Assembly: GCA_033964015.1 (NCBI GenBank)
Contig: CM066912.1
Span: forward strand, 11,257,399 to 11,321,398
Reading direction: 5' to 3'
Origin: Scolanthus callimorphus
Lineage: Eukaryota; Cnidaria; Anthozoa; Actiniaria; Edwardsiidae
Length of the DNA stretch: 64,000 nucleotides
Shown in pieces: positions 53,179 through 64,000 of this stretch (positions are counted from its first letter, which is position 1; each line of letters begins with the position of its first letter). The position numbers were made by a program, and so were the translations under genes. The notes under the pieces are model-generated. The model worked only from the letters and a program-made list of their open reading frames with translations, was not told where the DNA came from and searched no databases.

Positions 53179-54527
53179 TCTTGCCACAGCTCCATGCTAT
53201 TATCACTCTTGGGGCGACTAAATCCAGTAAATTGAGGTTAATATACTCCAATTAAGTGAGAAGATGTATATATACCATTAGCAGATAAGTTTTCAACTTA
53301 AACACCGCAATTTTCGATTACAAATGTAAGACGATAAGTACTTCTAGTTGATTGCCGTCGGATTACATCACTAATCTCGATAAAAAAATGTTGGCCTGGC
53401 TAATCTGCTCTGACGAACAAGCTGTCTAAACATTCATGAAATTTCGAGAAAAATATGCTAAGTGACATAATGAACCCAAGCCATCGCCGCGCTCCATCGC
53501 CGAGGAACATAAAACAGGAACTTTATCGGGACTATACTTTGAATCTTTATACTGGCTAAGATAAGATGCTTTTTATTAGTTTTTATAATTAGGTCTTAAA
53601 CGGACTTCAACAGTTGAAATTCTTTAAAAAATCATGTGTAGCAACAATTCAAATAAAAAGCGAATAACTTAAGGCAAGTGTTGCGGGTTATTATAAGAAA
53701 ATTATTTGACGAGTATTTTGTTGCTTAGCGACAAGCAGGTGGCGGTAAAACTATCACTAAAGATAAAAGCTGTCTGGGACTTTTATTTTTATTAGAACTT
53801 TTTTGTTCTATTTGAAAGGAAAACGGTGAATAAACAGCGCGAATCAAGGCTATAAGCAACGGGGTAGATTAACAAATACCAGAAAATGATCTGTCACCTT
53901 GAGACCAAAAAGTTTTAATTAAAAAAGAAGAGAACACCCCGCAATCTTTAAATTCGAGCTCAGTAAAATGTTTACGAAGCGGGATTCCTGTGTTTCACCC
54001 ACGCGCGCCAAAAGCGGCGGGAAAAAAGCCACCCAATCACAAACATTTCCCTGACAGACGCTATAAAGATGTTAATACATAAGATATGTTGTCAATTACT
54101 GTTATCGTTGCATTTAGCCGAAGAAAAAACAACGTGTGTACGACAACATTTTGTCCATTGTTATACATACTAATCAAAATTAAAAACAGACTTTTGGTTG
54201 TGCTATTTTATCAGTTCAACTCAAATTCACACGCTTCGTGACAGTAAAAATATAATTTATGCTCCAATCTTTCATTCGTGGGTCAATAAAACTGCCCCCT
54301 TTGAAACATCTTTCCACGTCCTCAACTCGATGAGAGAAGGAATATGAAATATCAAGCCAATATGCATATATAAATCAAACACTGGACATGTATTACACGG
54401 CAACTGTGTTATCTAGCACAAATCAATGTTTGATTTTAACCTGTACATTTACCGTTGATGACTTTTATATTAAAGGATAAAGACTTCGCAAGGGAAAACG
54501 TCTTGAAAATAGGCACCATACCCCAGG
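53179..54527. other. 5' flank and spacer, no gene seen
   Basis: Upstream region of the minus-strand receptor, AT-rich. gcgcgccaaaagcggcggga near 54005 is a CpG-richer patch. No promoter element is confidently assigned. Confidence 0.35.
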
Positions 54528-54739
54528 GACGTCAACTCTCCCGAGAGTCTCGCGGTTTTTTACCTCATCTCCCGGTCTCCCGGTTTTTAAGTAAATTCTC
54601 CCGGATTTCTTTGAAAAATCGCCGAAGGTTTTTTTTCGCTTCTGGACCTTAAAAAACGCTAAAATACAGCAAAATTTTAGGTCTTTCCTGTCTCAAAAGC
54701 CCAATATTTCGGTGTCTCAAGGTTTTTCGAGCGGCGAGG

Positions 54740-55018
54740 TTGACGTCTCAGATACTCGTTTGCTTTTTCTACAAGTGCACCCCGACTTTGGAACCAGCTT
54801 CCGGCACGTTAAGAGAATCTACTATTACGTTTCTGAATTTAAATCACTGCTGGAAACACATCTTTTTAAGCAGTATTTCGGCTGACTGTCATAATCCTTT
54901 TAGTTTTTAATGAGTTTGTATGAGTATTACTTGTTTCCTCTTTTTATTCTTTTTATATATAGTAGTTTTTATTTATTTTAGTAAAGCGCGTAGAACATCC
55001 CTGTATAAGCGCATTATT
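54740..55018 (+). pseudogene. L2/CR1-type LINE 3' end, degenerate
   Basis: gcaccccgactttggaaccagc reads APRLWNQLPA, and after a frameshift FLNL..CWKHIF / SLLETHLFKQYFG, the usual L2 C-terminus. The 3' end gtaaagcgcgtagaacatcc ... attattatt is the standard L2 tail. Stops and frameshifts throughout. Confidence 0.8.
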
Positions 55019-55167
55019 ATTACCAAACAACGTTATTTTGTTATAACTTTCCAATGGAAAAAGATATCAACAAAACGGTTCTTTTTGCCCATTATGTGCT
55101 GATTACATGTAATTTTGATGCATTTTGCAAAAGATTCAAGCAAGGGAACTGTACCCAACTGTTTTGT

Positions 55168-55482
55168 CAATACTATGTTGAGAAACATTATCCAAAAGGA
55201 GTCAGTGTTTCGTTGCTCCAACACAAACGCCAAGAAAACCCATATATTATGAGCGCAGTGTTCTCGCCTCAGTGCACTTCGCTAAATTCTTCACGTGCGA
55301 CGCTTCCGAGTCCCGAAGTAAGACAAGTTAATATCCGGTAGCTTTTCCGATCCCGCGGGTCGAGAAAGCGTCGGTGAAGTATTTAGCACCATGAGTTCAT
55401 AAACATATGGGTTTTCTTGGCGTTTGTGTTGGAGCAACGAAACACTGACTCCTTTTGGATAATGTTTCTCAACATAGTATTG
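55168..55482. mobile_element. 315-bp element with 78-bp TIRs
   Basis: Arms 55168-55245 and 55405-55482 are nearly perfect complements (caatactatgttgagaaaca and tgtttctcaacatagtattg). The core has cttcacgtgcgacgcttccg and a partly complementary gcgtcggtgaag. No clear target duplication. Confidence 0.8.
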
Positions 55483-57073
55483 GGACTATTGGGAAGACGA
55501 GTCCAAACTTGGTAAGTCTTCTCAGTTAGTTGTACTCTACCTCTCACGAAAGAAACTTACGAAACAATTCCAGCAATTTAGTTATTTCGAGCTCGAATTG
55601 AATATTATAGCAACAGCACATTCTGGGCAAGAAGCTGCTCTCATTCATTTATTAAATATCGCTTTTTGTAGATACTCGATTCTGTTTTCTCTTTTATATA
55701 ATTAAGAGTGAACATTAGCCGATATAATCCTGAAGAGCTCCCCTACTTTTCTGATATCCGCGCCCGGCACATTAAACAGAAGCGGAATAAGACATTTTTA
55801 GAGGTAAAATTATTACATCGTTTACAACTTAAATCGCATGGTTAAAGCTTACCTGGGCATTTCTCTGAGTAAACCCTTATTACTATGGATGCGATTTTAG
55901 CTGGTAATAAGATCATTCACGGTCGAATTTTCAAGTTATAACAATTATCCTAAAAACACCTCCTTTGAAAATTTAAAATATCCCAAACAGACGAGCTTAA
56001 TATATCAAATGAACTACACCATTTTGTAGTGCAGAGGTTGCTTAAGCTCTGTGAGAACAATTATGGAAATCGGAAGATTTTTTCAGGGTCAAACAAAAGC
56101 TAGAAGTTGAGGTCTATTTCTGAAATAAATACTCGGGAGCCACCTTAAAAGGATGCGAATTCCGACCCGTTCATTCCGATTCATAAACAAAGAACGCTAC
56201 ACGGCTTGCAAGATTCGAGCGTGTAGTACTTTGCAACCAAAATATATTATTTCTCTACTTATAAATGTTTTTTCGCCGAAGTATTAGAGCTGGGGCAAGT
56301 TAACACCTGAAGCTACGGGCCTGATGCGGTAGAGGGCAAAGACCGATGATAAAGCTATAATATTGGCTTGAGGTAATAGTTCATTATTTCCTGACCAATT
56401 TAAACTATTCTACCAGCGTCTATAAAACTTAGAGTGATCCACAACGCAGTTATCATTTGATGATCAGCTTAGCATTTAAAGTCTTAGAGAAATAATATGT
56501 CTTCTCCGCAAAATTTCAGAAAGCTTCGGTGTTTTTTGGTGATGCTGTAGGACTTGTAATGTTAAGCATGAGTAGAAAGAAAACTTAAGTCATCAATTTG
56601 TTGCTCCTATAAAATCCCAATTTTGCTTCCGAGGAATTGGCTAAGATTTTCTAATTACATTGGGCAATTAAATTGAACATCAATTTTGAAATTTCGTGCA
56701 AAAGTGATATAATTTTTTAGAGATGTCTAAAGTGGAACAAGGGGGTCCACTGTAGCTGGGATATTATTAAAAATATTAACGCAAATAAAGATCGAAGTAT
56801 GTTAAGGTATGCTAAATGATGCCTCCTACTGTCCTCCAAGTTTGATATTTGTCACAGGAATATGATAAAAGTAATGACCGAATTTATATTTACAGAAAAT
56901 GCGCTTGGACTTTTCGTGGCGTCACCTTAAGATTTTGTACAGACGTTTTCCCCTGGGAGGCTCAAATAATATCATCAGAAAACGTCTGTAAAAATGCGTG
57001 CGCATATAGTGGGCTCAAGAAACGGTCAGCAAACCGTCAAGGTTGTGGACGGCGACAAAAGAAAGCGAGTTTC
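55483..57073. other. Spacer, no gene seen
   Basis: AT-rich, no recognised coding content. A short inverted pair acagacgtttt / aaaacgtctgt lies at about 56940-56990. Confidence 0.4.
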
Positions 57074-57556
57074 GACCCAGGGGGCCGTTTCTCGAAACGC
57101 CCGAGAATTCTCGGGCCCGAAAAGTTTGTTTTCAAATGTTAATAGTTTGATCCCCAAGTTTTTCGTTTTCTTTTCTATCCTGATGATTTAAATAGTCTAG
57201 AACTCCCTATCCGTGAATATGTATACTGTTTACGTCTCAAAAAAGAAATTTTCGATTTCATTCAAAACCCTAAATCGAAGAAAAATCACCCGAAAAGTCT
57301 CGGGAGGTCAGTTGCTCCCGAAAACTTTCCATTGTTTTTCACACGAGTTTTTCGGATGCACGAAAAGTTCGGTTTAAACTAACGTAATTCTATAAATGCT
57401 ATAGAATATAAATAACTACGAAAAGGGAGTTATAGACTATCCAAATAAGCAGGGTAAAAAAGAAAACGAAAAACTTTTTGATAAATCCATAAAAATTTCA
57501 AAACAAAGTTCTCGGGCCCGAGAATTCTCGGGCGTTTCGAGAAACGGGCGCCAGGG
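57074..57556. mobile_element. 465-bp TIR element (GGCCGTTTCTCGAAACGCCC termini)
   Basis: The element 57083-57547 has TIRs ggccgtttctcgaaacgccc and gggcgtttcgagaaacgg, followed by the internal palindrome cgagaattctcg on each side. The subterminal aagtttttcgttttcttttc also has an inverted partner near 57460. The flanks gacccaggg (57074-57082) and gcgccaggg (57548-57556) agree at 7 of 9 bases, a possible eroded 9-bp duplication. Confidence 0.75.
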
Positions 57557-58169
57557 CAGAGGTCGCTTTTCCTCGCGACCCTCAGCTAGCGAAATGCACA
57601 GAAACGAGGCCTCTGCCAGCAGGGAAGTTTTGTCCATGTATCTCACTAAAGGAAAGTTATGACTCTCCTTGGTTTTGCTTGTCAGGGCAGTGGCATGATA
57701 CTTGAGATTCTTCACTTACTGCTTTGAGAGTCACGCTCCTTGCACGTAATCTTACTTATGCGGTCGGTGAGTATCTTAAATTGGAGTCCTTCTGTTGTGT
57801 CATAACCATTTGCTCTAGTAGGCGGCCGACTTACCGTTCTGCTTTAGCTACACCGTACTGAAATGAACCAATAAGGTCGAAACAGCTGTCCACAGCTGGT
57901 TATTGACTTTTAGTTTGGCCGTGCCGCTGTCCTGTTAAGATTTTTGCGTAGAATCTCCCTCGTGGTACTGGTACTGTTAATTTTGACCAAAATAAATGAT
58001 AATCTCCGACCAACACCTGATTGCGAAAAATTACCACTGCTGGTTTCTTGATTTGGGTAAACGTCACTGACACGTTTGCTAACCCTAATGAGAGGTTCCC
58101 ACTTGTATTAGCCATACAATCAAATGCTAAACGCTGGCGCACTTTCCTCCCCTTTCCTCCTTTGCAATT
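57557..58169. other. Spacer, no gene seen
   Basis: Nothing recognised; a minus-strand frame at 57437-57715 is partly derived from the TIR element. Confidence 0.4.
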
Positions 58170-58345
58170 CTACAGAAACTCATCCCTGGGAATGGCTGAA
58201 TGTCCAATGGTAGAAGAAAGGGATGTGTGTTCGGATTTCCCATGGCTATCCATGTGAATTCCAAACACTTCCCATGCGTGTGCCTTTGGGAAATTCAGCT
58301 TTTCCCAGGGTGGGTTCCTGCAGAAATTCCCTGTGAATGCTGCCA
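58170..58345. repeat. Dispersed repeat, TTCCCATG-rich family, copy 3 (reverse)
   Basis: Reverse-complement relative of 11671-11801, with ttcccatggctatccatgtg, cacttcccatgcgtg and cagaaattccctgtg in the expected order. Confidence 0.75.
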
Positions 58346-59095
58346 TACCGCTGTATTTTATGGGCATGTTTCCAAGAACAGTGAAAAACAGCGACGTATA
58401 ACACTCCATGGCATACGAATCTTGTAATCTGATGGGGTCCATTTTTCTACCTCACTTCAATCAATACATAAAAAAAAATTCGGCGCGCGCTTTGCGCGCA
58501 TAAAGATATCATCTGATATAGTCTTTCGCAACTCGCGCAACGAAGACACTACCTTCGCACCATTCACAAGAACAACTGTATCTTGGCGGGGAAAAAAAAC
58601 TCTACCAAAAATGCCCTGCAGTGATAGGCCTGGCGGGCAGTCACTTTGTTCGAAAGAAGAGTAACCGTGTGTTCGACGTTACAGGCATAGAAATTCGTCA
58701 TTGGGCCGCGCTTCACGCAAATGAATAATAATAATTTCGGCGCGCAATTGCGCGCATGAATAATAAAAACTACAGGATTTGTTTACAATAAATAAAAAAC
58801 GGAATGTTCATCTACACTTTCTTAGTGAAAGTGCTTTTATCAATGAAATGGCTTGATGAAATGCCTTTATCAAAATTCGGGCGCGCTTCTATCTCTAAAC
58901 TGTCTTCTACTAGGTCAAATAGGGGACGGAGGGGGGGATCACGAAAACGTTTAACTGCTCTGAGGGGGATCACGTTAATCATTGTACTTATAGAGGGAGG
59001 ATCCCCCCCCCCCCCAGGCGATAAATAATGACCGGTCCCGAGCTGCATCAGGCCGAAAGCCGAATGGGCAATTGACTAAGAGCCATGAGGCTGAG
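58346..59095. other. Spacer with CpG palindromes
   Basis: ggcgcgcgctttgcgcgcat (about 58482) and ggcgcgcaattgcgcgcatg (about 58739) are related GCGCGC palindromes. A C run lies at about 59001-59015. No gene. Confidence 0.4.
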
Positions 59096-59190
59096 AAATC
59101 CGACACTTTTCGCTATAACTTATATCATAGGCTATAACTTATCATACTAGTAGCTCAACCAATCAGAACGCAACATCGACTATAGACCAC

Positions 59191-59395
59191 TAAGGGGCCG
59201 ACCATTTAACTTTTGAGGGGGGGGGGGGGGCTTTTTTGTCAGTGCAATACTTTTTTTATACCTCTGTTATGCGGTTAATTTTTTTTTCCAATAAGAAAGA
59301 AGCGTTTTAGTCACAATTTTGCTGTGCAGGAATTTTTTTTTCGACCCCCCTCCCCCCCCCCCCCCTCAAGAGTTAAATGGTCTCCCCCCCCCCTA
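59191..59395. mobile_element. 201-bp poly-G/poly-C MITE with empty site
   Basis: The element 59193-59393 has ends agggg..gaccatttaacttt and agagttaaatggtc..cccc, and the TIRs include long G and C runs. TA flanks it at 59191-59192 and 59394-59395. The homologous sequence at 10088-10200 has a single TA at this point, giving an empty-site comparison and supporting a 2-bp TA duplication. Confidence 0.75.
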
Positions 59396-62117
59396 ACGTG
59401 ATTTGACTAATTCGCGATAGATAACGAGCAGCAAAATAGCTACCGTGTAAAACTTTTAAAAAGCATTGACGAAATATTAACTCGTATAAAACTTGAACTC
59501 GTAGTTGACAGTTGTTTTCAAATCATTTTAACATTTTTTTTAAACATTTTTTTATGTAGATCATATTTTTTTTTGTTGCACGGCTTCAATGTAAACCAGT
59601 CCTTTAGGCTGATGTACCACCGTGGATAAATAAAATTACTATCTATCTATGTATCTATTTTCTGCGCTATTGTAAAGTTGGTTCCCGTGTTCCCATGTAG
59701 ATTCCCAAGCTCGCTTCTAAGTTTCAAACTAGCTATTAGCTTCGTAATTTTGCCGTTCAGATTGAAAGTTCAGATAAAAACCAGATAAATATTCTCAGAT
59801 TACTGCCAAAGAAGCCTAAGCAACTAACGCTTGAGTTTTTGGAAGCATAATTTTCCAAAGATAGTTCCCTTGAATAAGTGTCGACTTTCTTCAATTTCCT
59901 TATAAGGAAATATCTGCATACCATATTTGGAATCCCAGTAAGTTTTTCACTATTTTTATTGGCCTAGAAAGCTTAAAACTCAACCAGAGCTCAGATACAC
60001 TCGAGGAAAGATGTTATGTGCATTTTCCACTGCGTTTTTCACGGTCAAGAAGCTGGAAACAAGGTAGACAAGACACCACAGGAAACCCGTTCGATCTCTA
60101 AAAAGACGACACCGTTATCTTGACATTAACAATAGATGCGAAGTGGTCGGAATCCAGGAACCAACTTCACAACCTGGAACGGTAAAGAATATATGAAAAC
60201 AATGAACGATTCCAGCTATAAGCGTGTGCTCTTTTTATTATTCAGAAATGCCCAAGTCGTGTCCCACAGCTACCAGAATGAAACGCGCTTTTTTAGCAGT
60301 TTCTTCGAAAAATGTCCCATATCTACCGACATGCAGTGCGCGCTCGCGTTGTAGCCGGAATCGTCCATTGTAATTGTTTAAGAAGATTGCAAAATATTTG
60401 TGTATTTATTTTACTTTAATTACTTGATAAGCTAAACACAACCGATCACAATTTAATTATGCAAATAAGATATATTATTTTTTTTCCAAAAAATAACTGT
60501 AGGCGAAAAAAAATTACAAAGAAAACGCATCATCAATGTCATTTCATTTCTGCTCTGCCGTTCAACAGTCATGCGATGCTACGGAGTAGCGATGCTATTT
60601 CAAATAGTGTTTTGATGTGCCAGTAGTCATAGAAATAAGTGCTATTTATAGAATCTCATTTTCTATGAAACGCTTGTATATATCCATAATCAAGATAATT
60701 ACTTTAGCCATAAAGACAACCTTTTATAGACATATTCCCGTGGCTTATGACGATATAAATTCAGTTTTTAAAATAATTTGTTGAAATCTCGAAGAATTTT
60801 GATGCTAAAAATATAGCACAAATTCTATAGTATTGGCCGAATTTGGAAGATTGTCACCTTTTATGTATAATGGACTCCTGGCACGCCGCGGTGTTGATTG
60901 ATAGAGTAGGGTCGAGAGTAGGGGATAAAATGGTCAAATTCGACCCTCACCGAACCTCCAAACCCTTTCTTTTATCCGAGCTTCTGTGATTCTCGGTGCA
61001 GGTTTTTCAACCAAAACTCGACCCCACGTGAATTTGACTGCCCATCTTTGGGAGCCACAGAAATTCAAACTTCGACCTTCGGCTTTTTTGGTCATTGCGG
61101 CTTTCTTACAAAGACCATTGTTTACCCCATAAAGGCTCTGTGACTCTAAAGGGGGAATTAACGTTGCGGCTAGTAGTTTTATATGATTGCGAGTTTCCGT
61201 CATTTAGATCATTTTTTCGTTATTTTGGAAAAGCTGTTTGATCGAAAACTCCCTTGAGGCGACTGTCATTGCGTGAACGACGAGCGGAAATATGATTTCT
61301 AGCCTCGCAAGATTTTGTAAGATAAGCGCAGGATTTTGCAGTCTGTTTTTTTACATATATTTTGGGAAATATGGCTTTCAGATATTATGGCTTAGGTATG
61401 GGGAGAGTTCCAATGGCTCTTTTGACCGAACAAGCTCGGACTGAAAGAAAAATCGTCATAAAATTGGGACAAAGAAAGCTTCAAAAGTCGCTGGCACACT
61501 TTTGTATCAGTCAACCTTAGTATCATTCATTTTGATACAAAAGTGGGTGATTCTATTGAATTCTGATGGACTAGAACTTGGTCAAACAGAGGAAATGACA
61601 ACAATTTTGCCAAAGGGTCCCTTTATACTTTCCCATACCTTAAAAATATAAGAGATGATTTTGTCATCAGCACGTACGAGGTGTGTTCTTGTACACTAAT
61701 TTACCAGATGACAGACTGAGTAAATTGTTTGTACTACATGAAAAAGAAGGCTTCGAAGGTTTTTCTCTTAAAGGTAGAGCTGTTTAAAGTATAGACATTG
61801 AAAACTGAAAAAAATGTGCAGCAAATTGACCGTGAAACTGTTAGGGCCCTCAAATGGTCTATCAAAAATCGACTGTGCGCGCAACTCGCGCAACGATAAT
61901 GTTTGCAGTGTTCACATGCTCGTGGAGTATTATTCGGTGCTCGATTGCTCACCAATGATGGTCAATAATGGTTGGTAGTGCTCACAAAAAGTGATCGAAA
62001 AATTTCTAACGCTCGCTGCTCGTATTTGCTTCAAAATCAAAAGGCTCGGCCTCGCGCATAAAAACAGAGAACCATTCGCTCGCGCCAAGGGCCATTTGAG
62101 GGCCCGGTACTGTTTTC
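59396..62117. other. 2.7-kb spacer, no gene recognised
   Basis: A (ctat)n run lies near 59641. The minus-strand frame at 60934-61203 (89 codons, MTETRNHIKLLAATLIPPLE) and others show no domain. Mostly AT-rich sequence. Confidence 0.35.
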
Positions 62118-62122
62118 CTTAA

Positions 62123-62416
62123 GGCTGTGTCCACTCTTGGTACCCGGTCACCAGTGCCAACTACGAGGTCCGGACCTTGTACCCGCGCACCAGTGCTGTG
62201 CCCGAATATTGGTTTGCGCACTCGTAAAACTGGTGTGTTCACATTAGTGCCCGTGCCCAGCAACTGTGTCCACTCTTGGTGCCCGGGCACCAGCGCCCAA
62301 GTACTGTTCGGCCCAAGTACTGAAGGTCCGGACCTTCCACCTGGGCACCAGTGCTGTGCCCGAATATTGGTTTGGGCAATCGAAAATCTGGTGTGTTCAC
62401 ATTAGTGCCCGTGCTA
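62123..62416. repeat. Tandem duplication, about 140-bp unit
   Basis: gtgtccactcttggt begins copies at 62127 and 62266. Both include ggtccggacctt, caccagtgctgtgcccgaat, attggtttg and gtgtgttcacattagtgccc. The second is about 15 bp longer. Each contains the GGTCCGGACC palindrome. Confidence 0.8.
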
Positions 62417-62538
62417 GGGCACCAAGTGTGTACGCAGCCTAACTCATTTAGGAAGATGCAGCTCTTTTCAACGTTTAAAATTTTATTTAACGTAATGTGA
62501 CATGGATGTTGAATTGCTTGATGCTAGATAACCGAATT

Positions 62539-63686
62539 TTACACAGATGAAACATAAACGATCAGGTCTTTCTTTGAGTGTGATCGGCGCATGCTCTTTG
62601 CAGTTGACGTTCCACTGCGTATGGAAGTCTTTGATCTCCTTGATCTTTTCGCTCGAATTGCATTCCGTCTTTCTGCAATCAGGGAATCGATCCTCAATAC
62701 GTACAACACGCATGTGCAGCAATTCCCGCACCTCAGCCCCTCAGGACGCCTTGACTCCTTTCCAAAGTTTGGAATACTAATACGACCAAATATGAAAGGA
62801 TCGATTGCACTGTTCACGTAGGTCAGAATGCTACTGAATACTAAGATGTCTGTGAAATAAGGACTCGTTCGTCCGAACCGAAATCATGCCAAAGCCAAGT
62901 GACATGGGTTGGGAACATGCAGATGGTAAATACTATAAATGCAACGATAAAGACCTTGGTGATGCGGAGCTTCTGGAGTGCGCGCTTGCGTAAGTACTCT
63001 GTCTGTGTCCTCGAGTATCTGTCACTCATGTTCTTAAATCTAACGAGGTCTCTCTGTAGCCGCCGACCTGCGCGCGCATAGGAAATCCCAATCGCAAAGA
63101 GTGGTATAACAAAGAATAACAAAAATACCGTGAGGGTGAATATCTTGACGTACCAATCTTCCGGCCAATTTTCTAGACATTGCTTACCCTCAAGGCGCAA
63201 GACGAGTGCATATGGTGTTATTACGATACTCGGAACAGCCCACGCGAGTCCTATGCATAATTTAGCCATGTTCGCTGTCATGCGAGGCCTTAATGGACTC
63301 ATTACGATCCTATACCGCTCCAGACTCATACAAAGCAAGGTTATCACCGAGACTGCCATCAAGATTGTCTGTAGAGGGTACACCATAAAGCACATTATGG
63401 ATCCAAATGGGAAGCCCCCACTTATGCGCTCTGTCAGATCAAATGGTATACTAATGACGCAAGTGGCAAGGTCGGTAACAGCGAGGTTAGCGATTAGGAA
63501 CTCACTAATTCGTCGCTGTTTGTTTCTGAAAACAGTCCAACAGATAATACCATTCCCGGTGGTTCCTATAACAATGATAGAGCAGTAGAGTGTTATTTGG
63601 ACAATCCAGACTGCCTTTGGCGCGAGTTCGTCGTGGGAGACTATCGACTCCGTGACTTTTGTATTATTGAAGTAATTAACTTTCAT
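62539..63686 (-). pseudogene. Rhodopsin-class GPCR with a one-base frameshift
   Basis: The ATG is at 63686. The first 271 codons encode TM1-TM6: GN 44-45, D72 in TM2, C99, ERY 123-125, C170 in CLENWP, FTICMFP 253-259 and WLWHDFG. After S271 the frame shifts at about 62870-62879. The next phase reads TSPYFTDILVF and SSILTYVNSAIDPFIFG, which is TM7, and continues as a basic, Ser-rich tail to the stop at 62539. One missing base in a G stretch (ggttcggacg) accounts for the shift. Without it the protein would be about 381 residues, like its paralogues. It may be a young pseudogene or a sequencing or assembly error. As written it would end 10 codons after the shift, lacking TM7. Confidence 0.9.
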
Positions 63687-64000
63687 AGTGGTTTTAATTT
63701 AAATTGCCAAGCTCCCTCTGTCGTTTAACAACCAACCCGCAATTTCCTCACACTATCGTTAATGGCTTGAGGGCTGGATGTTTGTTGTTTAGATGAGAAA
63801 AAATTAAATCGAAGGAACAGGTGACTTGGCTTAATATGAATGCCTCGTTAGAAAATTCATTACGTTTTGTTGAAATAATCTCCAAAATTCTTCACTTCTT
63901 CTTGAAACCAATATCCGTTCACTTTTTCCTGTTCTGTTGACTTTTTTGTTCAATATCTCTTGCTGTTTTCATATTTTCCATGATGTTTCACTATAATTGT
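63687..64000. other. 5' flank of the third receptor gene
   Basis: AT-rich; no gene or confident promoter element seen before the window ends. Confidence 0.4.

Noticed and set aside
62006..62405. Frames over the 62123 duplication
   Set aside because: Both strands are open through a GC-richer tandem duplication, and no domain is visible.

Overview
The window looks like intergenic and transposon-rich DNA from an animal, most likely an anthozoan cnidarian and probably a stony coral. This is an inference from content: three intron-less rhodopsin-class receptors of one subfamily, Penelope-like elements with GIY-YIG ends, L2/CR1-type LINEs, a Crypton/DIRS-type tyrosine recombinase, and very many short foldback elements with CCAAT and CpG-rich cores. 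Nothing suggests bacterial or organellar DNA. There are no operons, rRNA genes, convincing functional tRNAs or CRISPR arrays.

Host genes are few. Class A GPCR genes lie at 33978-35072 (+) and 52126-53178 (-). A third paralogue at 62539-63686 (-) is broken by a one-base frameshift in the loop before TM7. A two-exon gene at 12001-13237 (-) encodes a 98-residue single-pass membrane protein whose splice sites keep the frame exactly. A 322-residue tyrosine recombinase lies at 19112-20080 (-), with nine evenly spaced imperfect dyads upstream of it. The three receptors share PFD.(T/A)ER, VYPLQT / IYPLQT, C(I/L)ENWP and W(Y/H)DFG motifs, so they are a local gene family.

From 1 to 11 kb the window holds a 128-bp satellite carrying paired CRE sites and an E-box (1193-1545), a Penelope-like remnant with inverted terminal repeats (1640-2898), two more Penelope C-terminal fragments (one split by a MITE with a 9-bp target duplication), and two minisatellites. 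From 11 to 23 kb there are the small membrane protein gene, the recombinase and several foldback elements. From 23 to 31 kb there are two copies of an element whose terminal inverted repeats are a TCGAGGG/TAAAATG minisatellite, flanked by 9-bp target duplications, plus a 69-bp minisatellite and LINE debris.

The most striking region is 38.1-49.3 kb, which reads as a series of nested insertions. A CRE/E-box satellite array is split by a plus-strand LINE. That LINE is split in frame by a minus-strand L2-type LINE. The L2 is split, again in frame, by a 6.5-kb insertion edged by GGAGCTCCGC hairpins. That insertion carries a third minisatellite-TIR element with an exact 9-bp target duplication and a TTA-flanked inverted-repeat element. 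The rest of the window is AT-rich spacer with scattered MITEs, LINE 3' ends and homopolymer runs.
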